From contig JAVXHY010000001.1 in assembly GCA_036656615.1 (NCBI GenBank), positions 62,001-126,000 on the forward strand: a DNA stretch of 64,000 bases, written 5' to 3'. Of this stretch, positions 45,175 through 52,778 are shown in pieces. Every line of letters starts with the position of its first letter. Positions within the stretch are counted from its first letter, which is position 1. Made by a program: the position numbers and the translations under genes. The notes beneath the pieces are model-generated. The model saw nothing but the letters and a program-made list of their open reading frames with translations. It had not been told where the DNA came from and did not search any database. This DNA comes from CAUPWF01 sp036656615 (GTDB taxonomy: Bacteria > Bacillota > Clostridia > Lachnospirales > Lachnospiraceae).

Positions 45175-45650
45175 GCCTTTACCTCCTCTCCGAATACATC
45201 TTTAAAATGGTCAGCGATTGCACGTTTTCTGTCCATTCCATCATCCGGATCCTCATAGGTAATCGCACCTGTTGGACAAAACTTTGCACATTTAGGCTCT
45301 CCACCACACAAATCACATTTATGTAACTGTTTTTTCTCCGTGTTAAAGCCAATGTTTCCCAGTGGGCACGCATTCATACACATCTTACATCCAATACATT
45401 TCTCCTGGTTGATAATTACCGCATCCGATTCATCCCGTGAAATAGCTCCAACAGGACATACTTCTAGACAGCATGGATTCTCACACTGCATACACATCAC
45501 CGGAATATTAATAGCTGCCTCTTCATAAGCCATCACACTTACATTGGCAAACCGTGGATTAAATGCCTCATTGTGTCCAAAGGAACAGACCAGTTCACAG
45601 GTTCTGCATCCCAGACATTTCTCCGGTTTAATCAATAACTGTTTTCCCAT
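45171..45650 (-). CDS. Polyferredoxin subunit of the tungsten aldehyde oxidoreductase
   Basis: 159 residues with four 4Fe-4S motifs: CLGCRTCELVC (12-22), CMQCENPCCLEVCP (about 53-66), CIGCKMCMNACP (about 85-96), and CDLCGGEPKCAKFCP (about 112-126). It is the AorA/WorS-type small subunit that wires the catalytic subunit to its partners. AAGGAGGT precedes the ATG. It is the first gene after the structured leader at 45676-45818, so that leader would control the whole enzyme operon. It overlaps the AOR start by 4 bases. Confidence 0.92.
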   Translation of the reverse strand: MGKQLLIKPEKCLGCRTCELVCSFGHNEAFNPRFANVSVMAYEEAAINIPVMCMQCENPCCLEVCPVGAISRDESDAVIINQEKCIGCKMCMNACPLGNIGFNTEKKQLHKCDLCGGEPKCAKFCPTGAITYEDPDDGMDRKRAIADHFKDVFGEEVKA

Positions 45651-45675
45651 TACTGCAATACCTCCTTCTTTACAT

Positions 45676-45713
45676 AAAAATATCCATTATTAAGCTATTA
45701 CGCTAATAATGGA
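45676..45713 (-). terminator. Terminator hairpin of the AOR operon leader
   Basis: Perfect 10-bp stem on the minus strand (45713-45704 with 45692-45683) that can extend by two GC pairs, an 11-base loop region, then TATTTTTA. It lies 26 bp before the first structural gene. Its 5' arm shares its first base with the closing helix of the upstream RNA structure, so the two may compete. Confidence 0.8.
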
Positions 45714-45818
45714 CTCCTTCGCAATCAGGCAGGCAATATCGTTACCAATATTACCCTTTGGTCTTGCTTTCCCGTACTCGTGCGTTTCATAAATACGTCA
45801 GAAAACAAAACTCGGAGT
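45713..45818 (-). ncRNA. Candidate riboswitch in the AOR operon leader
   Basis: On the minus strand ACTCC (45818-45814) can pair with GGAGT (45717-45713), closing a domain of about 106 nt. Inside it is a 10-bp hairpin (45755-45746 with 45741-45732) capped by a GUAA tetraloop of the GNRA type. A purine-rich stretch with GGGAAAGCAAGACCAAAGGG lies before it. A terminator follows directly. Promoter, structured domain, terminator and operon in this order are the classic transcriptional riboswitch layout. Known Moco/Tuco RNAs regulate such genes, but I cannot confirm that consensus here; another aptamer class or a protein-binding leader is possible. Confidence 0.55.
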
Positions 45819-45839
45819 TTATTTACTTGTTATATATTC

Positions 45840-45845
45840 ATTATA
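45840..45845 (-). promoter_or_regulatory. -10 element of the AOR operon
   Basis: A perfect TATAAT on the minus strand, about 22 bases before the structured leader domain. No good -35 is seen at 16-18 bases. Confidence 0.5.
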
Positions 45846-45888
45846 GTACAAACTAACTGATAATTCTACCCCTAATTTACAAATTTTG

Positions 45889-47070
45889 TCACAATGGCAA
45901 TGGATTACATTCCGTCTTATCCCCACATGCTTTGCAATTTTTATTTTTTAACACAACTACTTCATCTATGCTTCCATATAATCCATCATAACTTAGAATA
46001 TGACTATATTTTATGGGCATTCCTGCCAAATATGCTATAACGATCTGCGCCTGAAGGGCTCCTATAATCATTGTGGTGGTCCCCAGTGAATGGGCCGTCT
46101 TCTTGGGTGCTTTCCCTTCTGGATTGACACAAGAAAGACAAGGATCTTCTTTTGTAAGCACTGCTGTAACTTGCCCATAGAAACCATCTATGGCACCATC
46201 TACTAATGGGATTCCTTGTTCCTGAACCATATGATTTACTAGGAGCCGCACTTCTATGCTGTCCACTGCCGTTACGATCATATCATACTCTTTTATAAGT
46301 TCCCTTCCATTCTTCTCAGTAAGAAAGGTATCCCATATCTTTACTTCACAGTCTGGTTGAAATTGTTCCAGCCACTTACCTGCACACTGCGCTTTTTTCT
46401 TGCCAATATCTGCCGGTGTATAAAAGAACTGTCGATTCAGATTCGTTTCTTCCACCACATCTCCATCTATAATTCCAATTTTACCAATTCCCACTTCTGC
46501 CAGTGCAGTAATAACTGGGACGCCCAATCCACCCGCACCAATTACTAATACCGAAGAGGCAAGCAGCTTCTCCTGCCCATGCGGTCTCAACTGTGGTATA
46601 TTCATCTGCCTCTCATAGCGTTTCCATCCAGATGGATCTATTATAATCGGATCTTTTTTTTTCACAATTCCCCCTTGCACTACCTTTGCAAAGCAACAAC
46701 CCTTTAACAATTCACATTTCATATTTCTTTGCAGGCGCGGACATTCTGGGAAGCATCTCTTTTCCTGTACCGTGATTTCTAGAATTGCCGTTCCGATTTT
46801 CAACCGAGTGCCAACAGATAGATGTTCCATAATTCTGCCATCTATCCACAAATTACATTTCCATCTAGAAAAACATAGACCCTTGACCGCCTGTGTATCA
46901 ATCCATTGCTGGAGATATGATGTAGACAGGCTAATCTGCCGTTCGCCACCTGTACAATGAATATCCCCTTCTATTCCCTGTCCTTTTAAAAGCTTCACGC
47001 TTTCTTCTTCCTGCCCCACTGCGCCCTTTTGATCATACCTGTAAATGGATGAAATCTCAGCCTTTTTCAT
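45889..47070 (-). CDS. MOSC-MoeB/ThiF fusion protein
   Basis: 393 residues. Residues 1-148 form a MOSC domain (YRYDQKGAVG, GQGIEGDIHCTGGERQISL, ECPRLQRNMKCELLKGCCFAKVVQGG) with several cysteines. Residues about 150-393 are a MoeB/ThiF adenylyltransferase: ATP site GAGGLGVPV (about 177-185), DGDVVEETNLNRQ, and zinc pairs CLSC (near 318) and CKAC (near 380). It should adenylate the Gly-Gly tail of the MoaD-like protein, with the MOSC domain perhaps handling sulfur (inference). GGGAGGAAGG precedes the start. It is in the moaC-mogA unit just upstream of the AOR leader. The fusion is unusual. Confidence 0.88.
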   Translation of the reverse strand: MKKAEISSIYRYDQKGAVGQEEESVKLLKGQGIEGDIHCTGGERQISLSTSYLQQWIDTQAVKGLCFSRWKCNLWIDGRIMEHLSVGTRLKIGTAILEITVQEKRCFPECPRLQRNMKCELLKGCCFAKVVQGGIVKKKDPIIIDPSGWKRYERQMNIPQLRPHGQEKLLASSVLVIGAGGLGVPVITALAEVGIGKIGIIDGDVVEETNLNRQFFYTPADIGKKKAQCAGKWLEQFQPDCEVKIWDTFLTEKNGRELIKEYDMIVTAVDSIEVRLLVNHMVQEQGIPLVDGAIDGFYGQVTAVLTKEDPCLSCVNPEGKAPKKTAHSLGTTTMIIGALQAQIVIAYLAGMPIKYSHILSYDGLYGSIDEVVVLKNKNCKACGDKTECNPLPL

Positions 47071-47083
47071 ACTTCCTTCCTCC

Positions 47084-47587
47084 CTACTGCTGCTCGCTCA
47101 TTCCACATTCTCCGTCTGTTCCTCTTAAAATACCAAGCCCATGATCCAGTGCTGGTAAAATAAATTCCAAATTCTCCTTTACGGCCTTTGGGCTGCCCGG
47201 CAGATTAATAATTAATGTTGTCCCTCGAATAACTGACACACCTCTGCTTAACATGGCACGAGGCGTTACCTGCAGGGAACAGCTTCTCATGGCTTCTGCA
47301 ATCCCAGGGGCATTTCTATCTGCAACTGAAAGTGTAGCTTCCGGTGTACAGTCCCTTGGTGAAAAACCTGTTCCGCCTGTAGTAAAGATCAAAGCCATCT
47401 GCTCCTGATCACATAAACGGCATAACTCCTTCTCAATCATCTGCTTTTCGTCTGGAAGCAGAATTTCTTCGCACACTTGATAAGAGCTGTCCAAAAGCAT
47501 TTGTTTAATTAGGGGCCCACTTTTATCCTCCCGTTCTCCTTTGTATCCCTTATCACTTAATGTAATAATTGCGGTGTTCCATGTCAT
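47084..47587 (-). CDS. mogA: Molybdopterin adenylyltransferase MogA/MoaB
   Basis: 167 residues. ITLSDKGYKGEREDKSGP at the N terminus, the TTGGTGFSPRDCTPEA signature (about 69-84) and LPGSPKAVKENLEFILPALDHG near the end define the MogA/MoaB family. It adenylates molybdopterin before MoeA inserts the metal. The start overlaps moaC's stop by 4 bases (ATGA), and the MOSC-MoeB fusion follows after 13 bp. Confidence 0.9.
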   Translation of the reverse strand: MTWNTAIITLSDKGYKGEREDKSGPLIKQMLLDSSYQVCEEILLPDEKQMIEKELCRLCDQEQMALIFTTGGTGFSPRDCTPEATLSVADRNAPGIAEAMRSCSLQVTPRAMLSRGVSVIRGTTLIINLPGSPKAVKENLEFILPALDHGLGILRGTDGECGMSEQQ

Positions 47588-48078
47588 CCTTCCTTCACCT
47601 CCAACCTTGGGTTTTGAATGGTTCCACTTTTCCCTCCTGTCTTCTTTTCTAAATAAATATCACGAATTTCCATAAATTTATCCAGTGCCTTACACATATC
47701 ATATACAGTTAATAATGCAATGGAAACACCCGTTAAGGCTTCCATTTCCACGCCTGTCTTACCAGTAACCTTCACCTTGCAGGTACAATAAAATTCACAT
47801 TTCTCAGGATTCCTATCAAAGGTAATTTTACAATTGCTAATTAATAAAATATGACACATAGGTATCAGTTCAAAGGTTTTTTTTGCCCCCATGATTCCTG
47901 CTGTTACGGCAACTCCCAGCACATCACCTTTTGCCGCCGTTCCATTTTCAATGGCATCATACACCGCCTGATTGACCTTAATGGTTCCTTTTGCAGTGGC
48001 TTCCCGAACCGTATCCAGCTTTTCCGATACGTCTACCATCACCGCTTTTCCCTGTTCGTTAAAATGTGTAAAATCCAT
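47584..48078 (-). CDS. moaC: Cyclic pyranopterin monophosphate synthase MoaC
   Basis: 164 residues, full length. FTHFNEQGKAVMVDVSEK, KGDVLGVAVTAGIMGAKKT, IPMCHILLI (metal/phosphate site) and KTGVEMEALTGVSIALLTVYDMCKALDK are conserved MoaC segments, with the catalytic Lys and Asp near 120-132. It acts after MoaA. AGAGGAGAGG precedes the start. It follows the GGDEF gene by only 60 bp. Confidence 0.95.
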   Translation of the reverse strand: MDFTHFNEQGKAVMVDVSEKLDTVREATAKGTIKVNQAVYDAIENGTAAKGDVLGVAVTAGIMGAKKTFELIPMCHILLISNCKITFDRNPEKCEFYCTCKVKVTGKTGVEMEALTGVSIALLTVYDMCKALDKFMEIRDIYLEKKTGGKSGTIQNPRLEVKEG

Positions 48079-48113
48079 ATGCCTCTCCTCTTTTCATTTA
48101 TTGTGCGTTTTGC

Positions 48114-48137
48114 AAATGGCATGGCGGAACTGTTACA
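48114..48137 (+). repeat. Copy 1 of a dispersed 24-bp motif
   Basis: AAATGGCATGGCGGAAC plus GTTACA-type end. It begins 2 bases past the GGDEF gene stop, in the opposite orientation to copies 2 (50699-50722) and 3 (52734-52757), sharing 19 or so of 24 bases with them. Confidence 0.6.
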
Positions 48138-48138
48138 T

Positions 48139-50577
48139 TTATATCTTATGTTCCTGACTTATACCATACAGTAATACCATATTTTGATTATTCGTCCACT
48201 GGATGGAAAGTGCATTTACTTTCAGATGCAATTTCTGATCAGAGCTGATTATTTCCAAGTTATCTGTATCATCTCGTTTGATTTGTTCCACGATACAAGT
48301 ATTACATGGCGCATGTGCCCCTCCTCGCAGTGTTGCAAAACAAAATGTTCCGGTTTGTGCTGCTGGAAATAATTGCTGCATTTTTTTGTTCACATATTCA
48401 AGACAATGTGTCTCTGGATTCACAACACAAATACAATCTGGCAAAACATCTAATATTTTAAGACGTGTCTTTAAATTTGCAAGCAATGCTGTCTTGGATT
48501 TTTCCTGAAATAGGAAAACACTTAAAACCTTAGAAAGAAACGAAAGTTTTTCGATTTCTTCCGAAGTCCATATTCGGTATTCCTTACACTCATCAAAAGC
48601 AATAAATCCATAAATTTTTTCGCCATTTATAATGGTCATTTGCAAGGTAGAACAAATCCCCTGATCTTCTAATATTTTTCTCATATAAGGTTTCAGTTCA
48701 CGAATATCATTACAATAAAGAAGTCCCTCTTGGTCAAAACAGTCCAGCACTGATTCTGTCTCTGATTCTAACTTGATGTTTTGCAAGTTGTTTCGCTCAC
48801 TATTTACTCCATCGTTACACCATTCATAAGTATTATTTGTCGTATTGTTATCCTGATTATTTTCAAAAATTGCTACTCGGCTCACGTGATATTGTTGACC
48901 AATTGCAGCAAGTGCCATATGAATACTAAGATTGAAATCTTTTGAATCATATAATAATTCAAAAATATGATCTTCAATATTGTGTGATGTTTTTAAATGA
49001 TGCAGATCTTCTTTCTGCGTTTGTTTACTTGCAATTGGATAAGTAGACGAATCCTGCTCCTGATAAAGTACAAACTGATCTTTGCCATTTTGTTTTGCCT
49101 GATAGAGTGCAGCATCTGCTTTGCGATAAATTTTCTCGAAACATTCGGTACTGTTTTGAATCATAACAATACCCATACTACATGATATTTTATAATCTTC
49201 TTTTTCACCAACATAAGTTTGACGAAAAACCCCTGACAAATCCATCACTTTTTTCAGAACCATACTGGTATCCGAAACATCTTTCATAAGAATTGCAAAT
49301 TCGTCACCACCCATACGTCCTACAATATCGTTACTGCGAAATAATGCTTTTAATTTGGTACTTCCCTCTATTAAGACTACATCCCCAAATGCATGTCCCA
49401 ATGTATCATTAATCCCTTTGAAATTATCAATATCTAAAACAATTAAAGCATGAAAGCTGTTTGTATCATCCTTTAAAATTTTATTAACAAGTGTATCCAT
49501 AGCTACTTTATTGTATAAACCAGTCATAGAATCTGTCTGCACTTTATTTTCCAACATTTTAGTCTGTCGTTTTATATCATCAATATCTGATATTAATCCA
49601 ACTAAACGTATAGGCAAACCATCTGTATCCTTACTGAAGCTCAAATCAACTCTAGCCCAGATATAACTATTATCCCCTCGCCGTAATCTTGCTTCATAAC
49701 TTGCCTTATTATATGTTTCCGATTCCTTCATAGCATCCCGAACTACCTTGTAATCATCCAGATGGAAAAAATATTCCGTTACAGCATCAATAAATTCATT
49801 GTATGGTAATTGTGAAAAAGGACTGGTATCCTTGATTAATTTTTTAGAACTCACACCAAATATTCTTTCTGCATTTTCGAAATGAGTAAATGTTTGATTA
49901 CGCAAATTTACTTCAAACATTGCCCCACTAGATGCATTAATTGCAACTGAAAACCGGTTCTCACTTAATCGTAATTCTTCTTCTTGCTTTTTAATAATTG
50001 TAATGTCTGTCAAAATACTATGATTATATAAGCCATCTTCGTCCTGTATCATATATCCATTATCCATCACCCAAATAATATCATTATCCTTCTTCTTAAT
50101 TCGATAAGGTATACGATATATATTTCCATCTGTAATTTGTTCCTGATGCTTACGAAAAGCTTCTTCTCGGTCATCCTCATAAAGTACATCCAAATAATGT
50201 CCTCGAAAGATATGTTGAATATCTTCCAGTTTATAACCTGTCATATCCGTAAATCCTGCACTAACATAGGTGACAATAATATCCTCCGGACTATCTCCGC
50301 AAGTCGCCACAACCATTCCGCCATTGATATTATCCAGCAAGGATTGATATCTTTGATGTGCCATTCTAACTACTTGATTATGATATTGATTATGGATAGC
50401 AAACCATACTAAGAGTATCACTACTAAAACAATCCATTTTGTGATAAAAGAAAGCATCACTTGATTCGTCATATCCCCTTGTCCGATTTGGACGAAGAAA
50501 TCTAAGCCCACAGCTATAGCAATAGCAAGGAGCAATAAGGCAAGCAGTATATCAATTAATTTTCTTCTGTTTTTCAT
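48139..50577 (-). CDS. Membrane PAS-GGDEF-GAF sensory diguanylate cyclase
   Basis: 812 residues. Two hydrophobic helices at about 8-30 and 40-60 anchor it. Then PAS domains at about 75-195 (VIVTYVSAGFTDMTGYKLEDI) and 200-325 (a PAC-like RRGDNSYIWARVDLSF). A GGDEF domain follows at about 335-500 with an intact MGGDEF and a near-inhibitory-site residue set not fully readable. A GAF-like region (about 535-695) and a final PAS-like region with Cys residues (about 700-800) complete it. It likely makes cyclic di-GMP in response to several inputs. GAGGAGGTG precedes the ATG. A GGDEF upstream of moaC is probably coincidental. Confidence 0.85.
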   Translation of the reverse strand: MKNRRKLIDILLALLLLAIAIAVGLDFFVQIGQGDMTNQVMLSFITKWIVLVVILLVWFAIHNQYHNQVVRMAHQRYQSLLDNINGGMVVATCGDSPEDIIVTYVSAGFTDMTGYKLEDIQHIFRGHYLDVLYEDDREEAFRKHQEQITDGNIYRIPYRIKKKDNDIIWVMDNGYMIQDEDGLYNHSILTDITIIKKQEEELRLSENRFSVAINASSGAMFEVNLRNQTFTHFENAERIFGVSSKKLIKDTSPFSQLPYNEFIDAVTEYFFHLDDYKVVRDAMKESETYNKASYEARLRRGDNSYIWARVDLSFSKDTDGLPIRLVGLISDIDDIKRQTKMLENKVQTDSMTGLYNKVAMDTLVNKILKDDTNSFHALIVLDIDNFKGINDTLGHAFGDVVLIEGSTKLKALFRSNDIVGRMGGDEFAILMKDVSDTSMVLKKVMDLSGVFRQTYVGEKEDYKISCSMGIVMIQNSTECFEKIYRKADAALYQAKQNGKDQFVLYQEQDSSTYPIASKQTQKEDLHHLKTSHNIEDHIFELLYDSKDFNLSIHMALAAIGQQYHVSRVAIFENNQDNNTTNNTYEWCNDGVNSERNNLQNIKLESETESVLDCFDQEGLLYCNDIRELKPYMRKILEDQGICSTLQMTIINGEKIYGFIAFDECKEYRIWTSEEIEKLSFLSKVLSVFLFQEKSKTALLANLKTRLKILDVLPDCICVVNPETHCLEYVNKKMQQLFPAAQTGTFCFATLRGGAHAPCNTCIVEQIKRDDTDNLEIISSDQKLHLKVNALSIQWTNNQNMVLLYGISQEHKI

Positions 50578-50698
50578 GCAAAATCACCTCCTCATATTTT
50601 AACTGATTTGTTCTTTTGCAATTTCATCATCTTATCATTGTAGTATAGCATTTTCAGAAGAAAATTAATAGATATGATCTGTCAATCCTGCCCATAAT

Positions 50699-50722
50699 CA
50701 TAACTGTTCAGCCATGCCATTC
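50699..50722 (-). repeat. Copy 2 of a dispersed 24-bp motif
   Basis: GAATGGCATGGCTGAAC followed by AGTTATG on the minus strand, 6 bases past the stop of the ABC ATPase gene and in the same sense. Confidence 0.65.
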
Positions 50723-50728
50723 TTGCTT

Positions 50729-51487
50729 TTATAAGTCACCCATCCGGCTAATAATCTGTTGATAGAATTCTTCTCTTTTCCCTGCCCGGCAGCCAATATC
50801 TAAGACTTCTCCATCCTTTAAATAAATAATCTTCTTACAATAACTGGCCATCATAGGATCATGAGTAACCATGATAATCGTCTTCCCCATTTCTTCATTG
50901 ATATGCTCTAGAGATTCGATTACAATTGCAGAGGATTTGGAATCTAAGTTTCCTGTTGGTTCATCTGCCAGAATTAAATCTGGATCATTGATCAGTGCAC
51001 GACAGATAGCTACTCTTTGCTTCTCTCCTCCGGATAATTCATAAGGGTTCTTCTCTAATAGTTTTTCCAGTCCAAAGTGTTTTGCATATTTTTCTACTGC
51101 GCTCAGCATAACTTCTACCTTTTCCTGATTTAAAATCATAGGCAGCATGATGTTTTCTTTCACCGATAAGCTGTCCATTAGATAGAAATCTTGAAAGATG
51201 AATCCAATCTCATTTCGCCGGATATCGGAAAGCTGATCCCCAAACAATTCTTGTGTATTCGTTTCTTTAAAATATATCGTTCCGCTGGTTGGTTTATCAA
51301 TTAAACCAAGTGTTTTCAATAAAGTAGTCTTACCGCATCCCGATTTTCCCATAATTCCTACAAATTCATGTTCTTCAATTGCAAAATTCAGCCCCTTTAA
51401 GACCTTCACATCTTCTGTGGATTCTTTTCTTTTTATGATCGATTTTTGATAATTCCTGATTAAATCTTTCACCTCTATTACATGCAT
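50729..51487 (-). CDS. ABC transporter ATP-binding protein, MacB/BceA-like
   Basis: 252 residues. Walker A GKSGCGKTT (about 46-54), Q-loop FIFQDFYLMDSLSVKEN, signature LSGGEKQRVAICRAL and Walker B LILADEPTGNLDSKS are those of the LolD/MacB/BceA group. That group pairs with FtsX-like permeases for peptide or antibiotic export and resistance. No such permease gene is adjacent on either side, so its partner is elsewhere or lost. GGGAGGA precedes the ATG. It follows the DUF4317 gene by 54 bp and could be co-transcribed with it. Confidence 0.88.
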   Translation of the reverse strand: MHVIEVKDLIRNYQKSIIKRKESTEDVKVLKGLNFAIEEHEFVGIMGKSGCGKTTLLKTLGLIDKPTSGTIYFKETNTQELFGDQLSDIRRNEIGFIFQDFYLMDSLSVKENIMLPMILNQEKVEVMLSAVEKYAKHFGLEKLLEKNPYELSGGEKQRVAICRALINDPDLILADEPTGNLDSKSSAIVIESLEHINEEMGKTIIMVTHDPMMASYCKKIIYLKDGEVLDIGCRAGKREEFYQQIISRMGDL

Positions 51488-51541
51488 GTATATGTCCTCC
51501 CTATTTTAAATTTCATCTTTGATGATGATGGTTCTTCTTTA

Positions 51542-52675
51542 TCAAATTTTTCTTCCTGTGTTCACACTGACTCCATTCACTTCTACATTTCCCTCCATAG
51601 CAATCACAAGATATTGGCGATTGTCAATCATTCTTGTTTCTACCATATCTGTACGGTCGGAATTGACTTTGATACTGATGTCCGGTGTCTCGATACTAAA
51701 TTTCTTGGTATCTGCAATATTAGCTGCCAGTAAGGAATTCTTTTCTCCTACCATTTGCCCATAGTCTTCCTCAAAGGATTCCATATGCTCTTGTGGGACA
51801 CCACTTTGCTCCAAAAGTTTTTTTACATCCTGTTTTCCTAACTCCAGTGGTTCCGGATTGTCTTTATTTTCTTCCAACATTTCATTTAGATTCTCATGAA
51901 TATTTTTTACAATGGTATAGTCACATTCTTCTCCCAGAGTTTCACTGATTATCGTGTGAAATGTTTCTTTTTGATCTACGCAAGATAAAGGAATTGCACT
52001 TCCAAGTACCTGCTCAATAAATGCAGGCTGTAAGTCTTCCGGCTTCTTAGAATAATATAGAATACTATGGATATCCGAAGAACGATCCGAAAATGCGGGG
52101 AATAAAAATCCCTTTTCCGGTCCATCTACTATCCAGTCTCGAATACGTTCTTCAATGCTGTTTCTCTCCGGATTATAGCTAAGTCCACTTTTAGACATCT
52201 TCACCGGGCAAATGCTGCACAGTAAGTGCTCATACACTTCATCAGATGCATCTTCCATTTCTAATCCATCCGTTGACCGGCCGGGTATATCATAAGCCCC
52301 ATGAATTAAAATAATATAATAGTTTTCTCCGTACTCATAATGCTCAATGACAGAATCGTAGAATTCATCAATTAGCTGATCATCTTTTAACTTGCTGTTT
52401 CGCAGTCTAAGTAAGAACTCCTGGGTACCACCGGGTGCTTCCTGGATAAGTGGAACTTCCAGGTTCAACAGATTTTTTCCGATGGTTCCAGATAATGTAT
52501 GGCGAAATATATCGTAATATTTAAATGCTTCTTCTTCTGGCATAGACAAAAATGCATTTCTTGATTCTAACTTTTTGTTCTTTTCATGATCCACATAACA
52601 GCCACAAATACGGGTAATTACACATTTTTCTGGTGTAAATTGCTTTTTTATTTCTAATACTTCTTTTTTATTCAT
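51542..52675 (-). CDS. DUF4317 family protein
   Basis: 377 residues from the ATG at 52675 (MNKKEVLEIKKQFTPE) with AGAAGG upstream; a longer frame to 52870 runs into the exporter gene and is rejected. The ITRICGCYVD motif near residue 20, the central LLRLRNSKLKDD and GENYYIILIHGAYDIP segments and the acidic middle fit the DUF4317 family common in Clostridia. No signal peptide or membrane helix. Function unknown. It sits between an exporter and an ABC ATPase on the same strand. Confidence 0.75.
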   Translation of the reverse strand: MNKKEVLEIKKQFTPEKCVITRICGCYVDHEKNKKLESRNAFLSMPEEEAFKYYDIFRHTLSGTIGKNLLNLEVPLIQEAPGGTQEFLLRLRNSKLKDDQLIDEFYDSVIEHYEYGENYYIILIHGAYDIPGRSTDGLEMEDASDEVYEHLLCSICPVKMSKSGLSYNPERNSIEERIRDWIVDGPEKGFLFPAFSDRSSDIHSILYYSKKPEDLQPAFIEQVLGSAIPLSCVDQKETFHTIISETLGEECDYTIVKNIHENLNEMLEENKDNPEPLELGKQDVKKLLEQSGVPQEHMESFEEDYGQMVGEKNSLLAANIADTKKFSIETPDISIKVNSDRTDMVETRMIDNRQYLVIAMEGNVEVNGVSVNTGRKI

Positions 52676-52733
52676 TCTTTCTGACCTTCTCTTCCTTGAC
52701 TCGCACCTAAGCGGTCTATTTATCATCTCTACA

Positions 52734-52757
52734 CGTAACCGTTCAGCCATGCCATTC
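52734..52757 (-). repeat. Copy 3 of a dispersed 24-bp motif
   Basis: GAATGGCATGGCTGAAC followed by GGTTACG on the minus strand, 22 bases past the exporter stop. It matches copy 2 at 22 of 24 positions. Confidence 0.65.
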
Positions 52758-52778
52758 GCAACATGCACCTTCGTTCCT

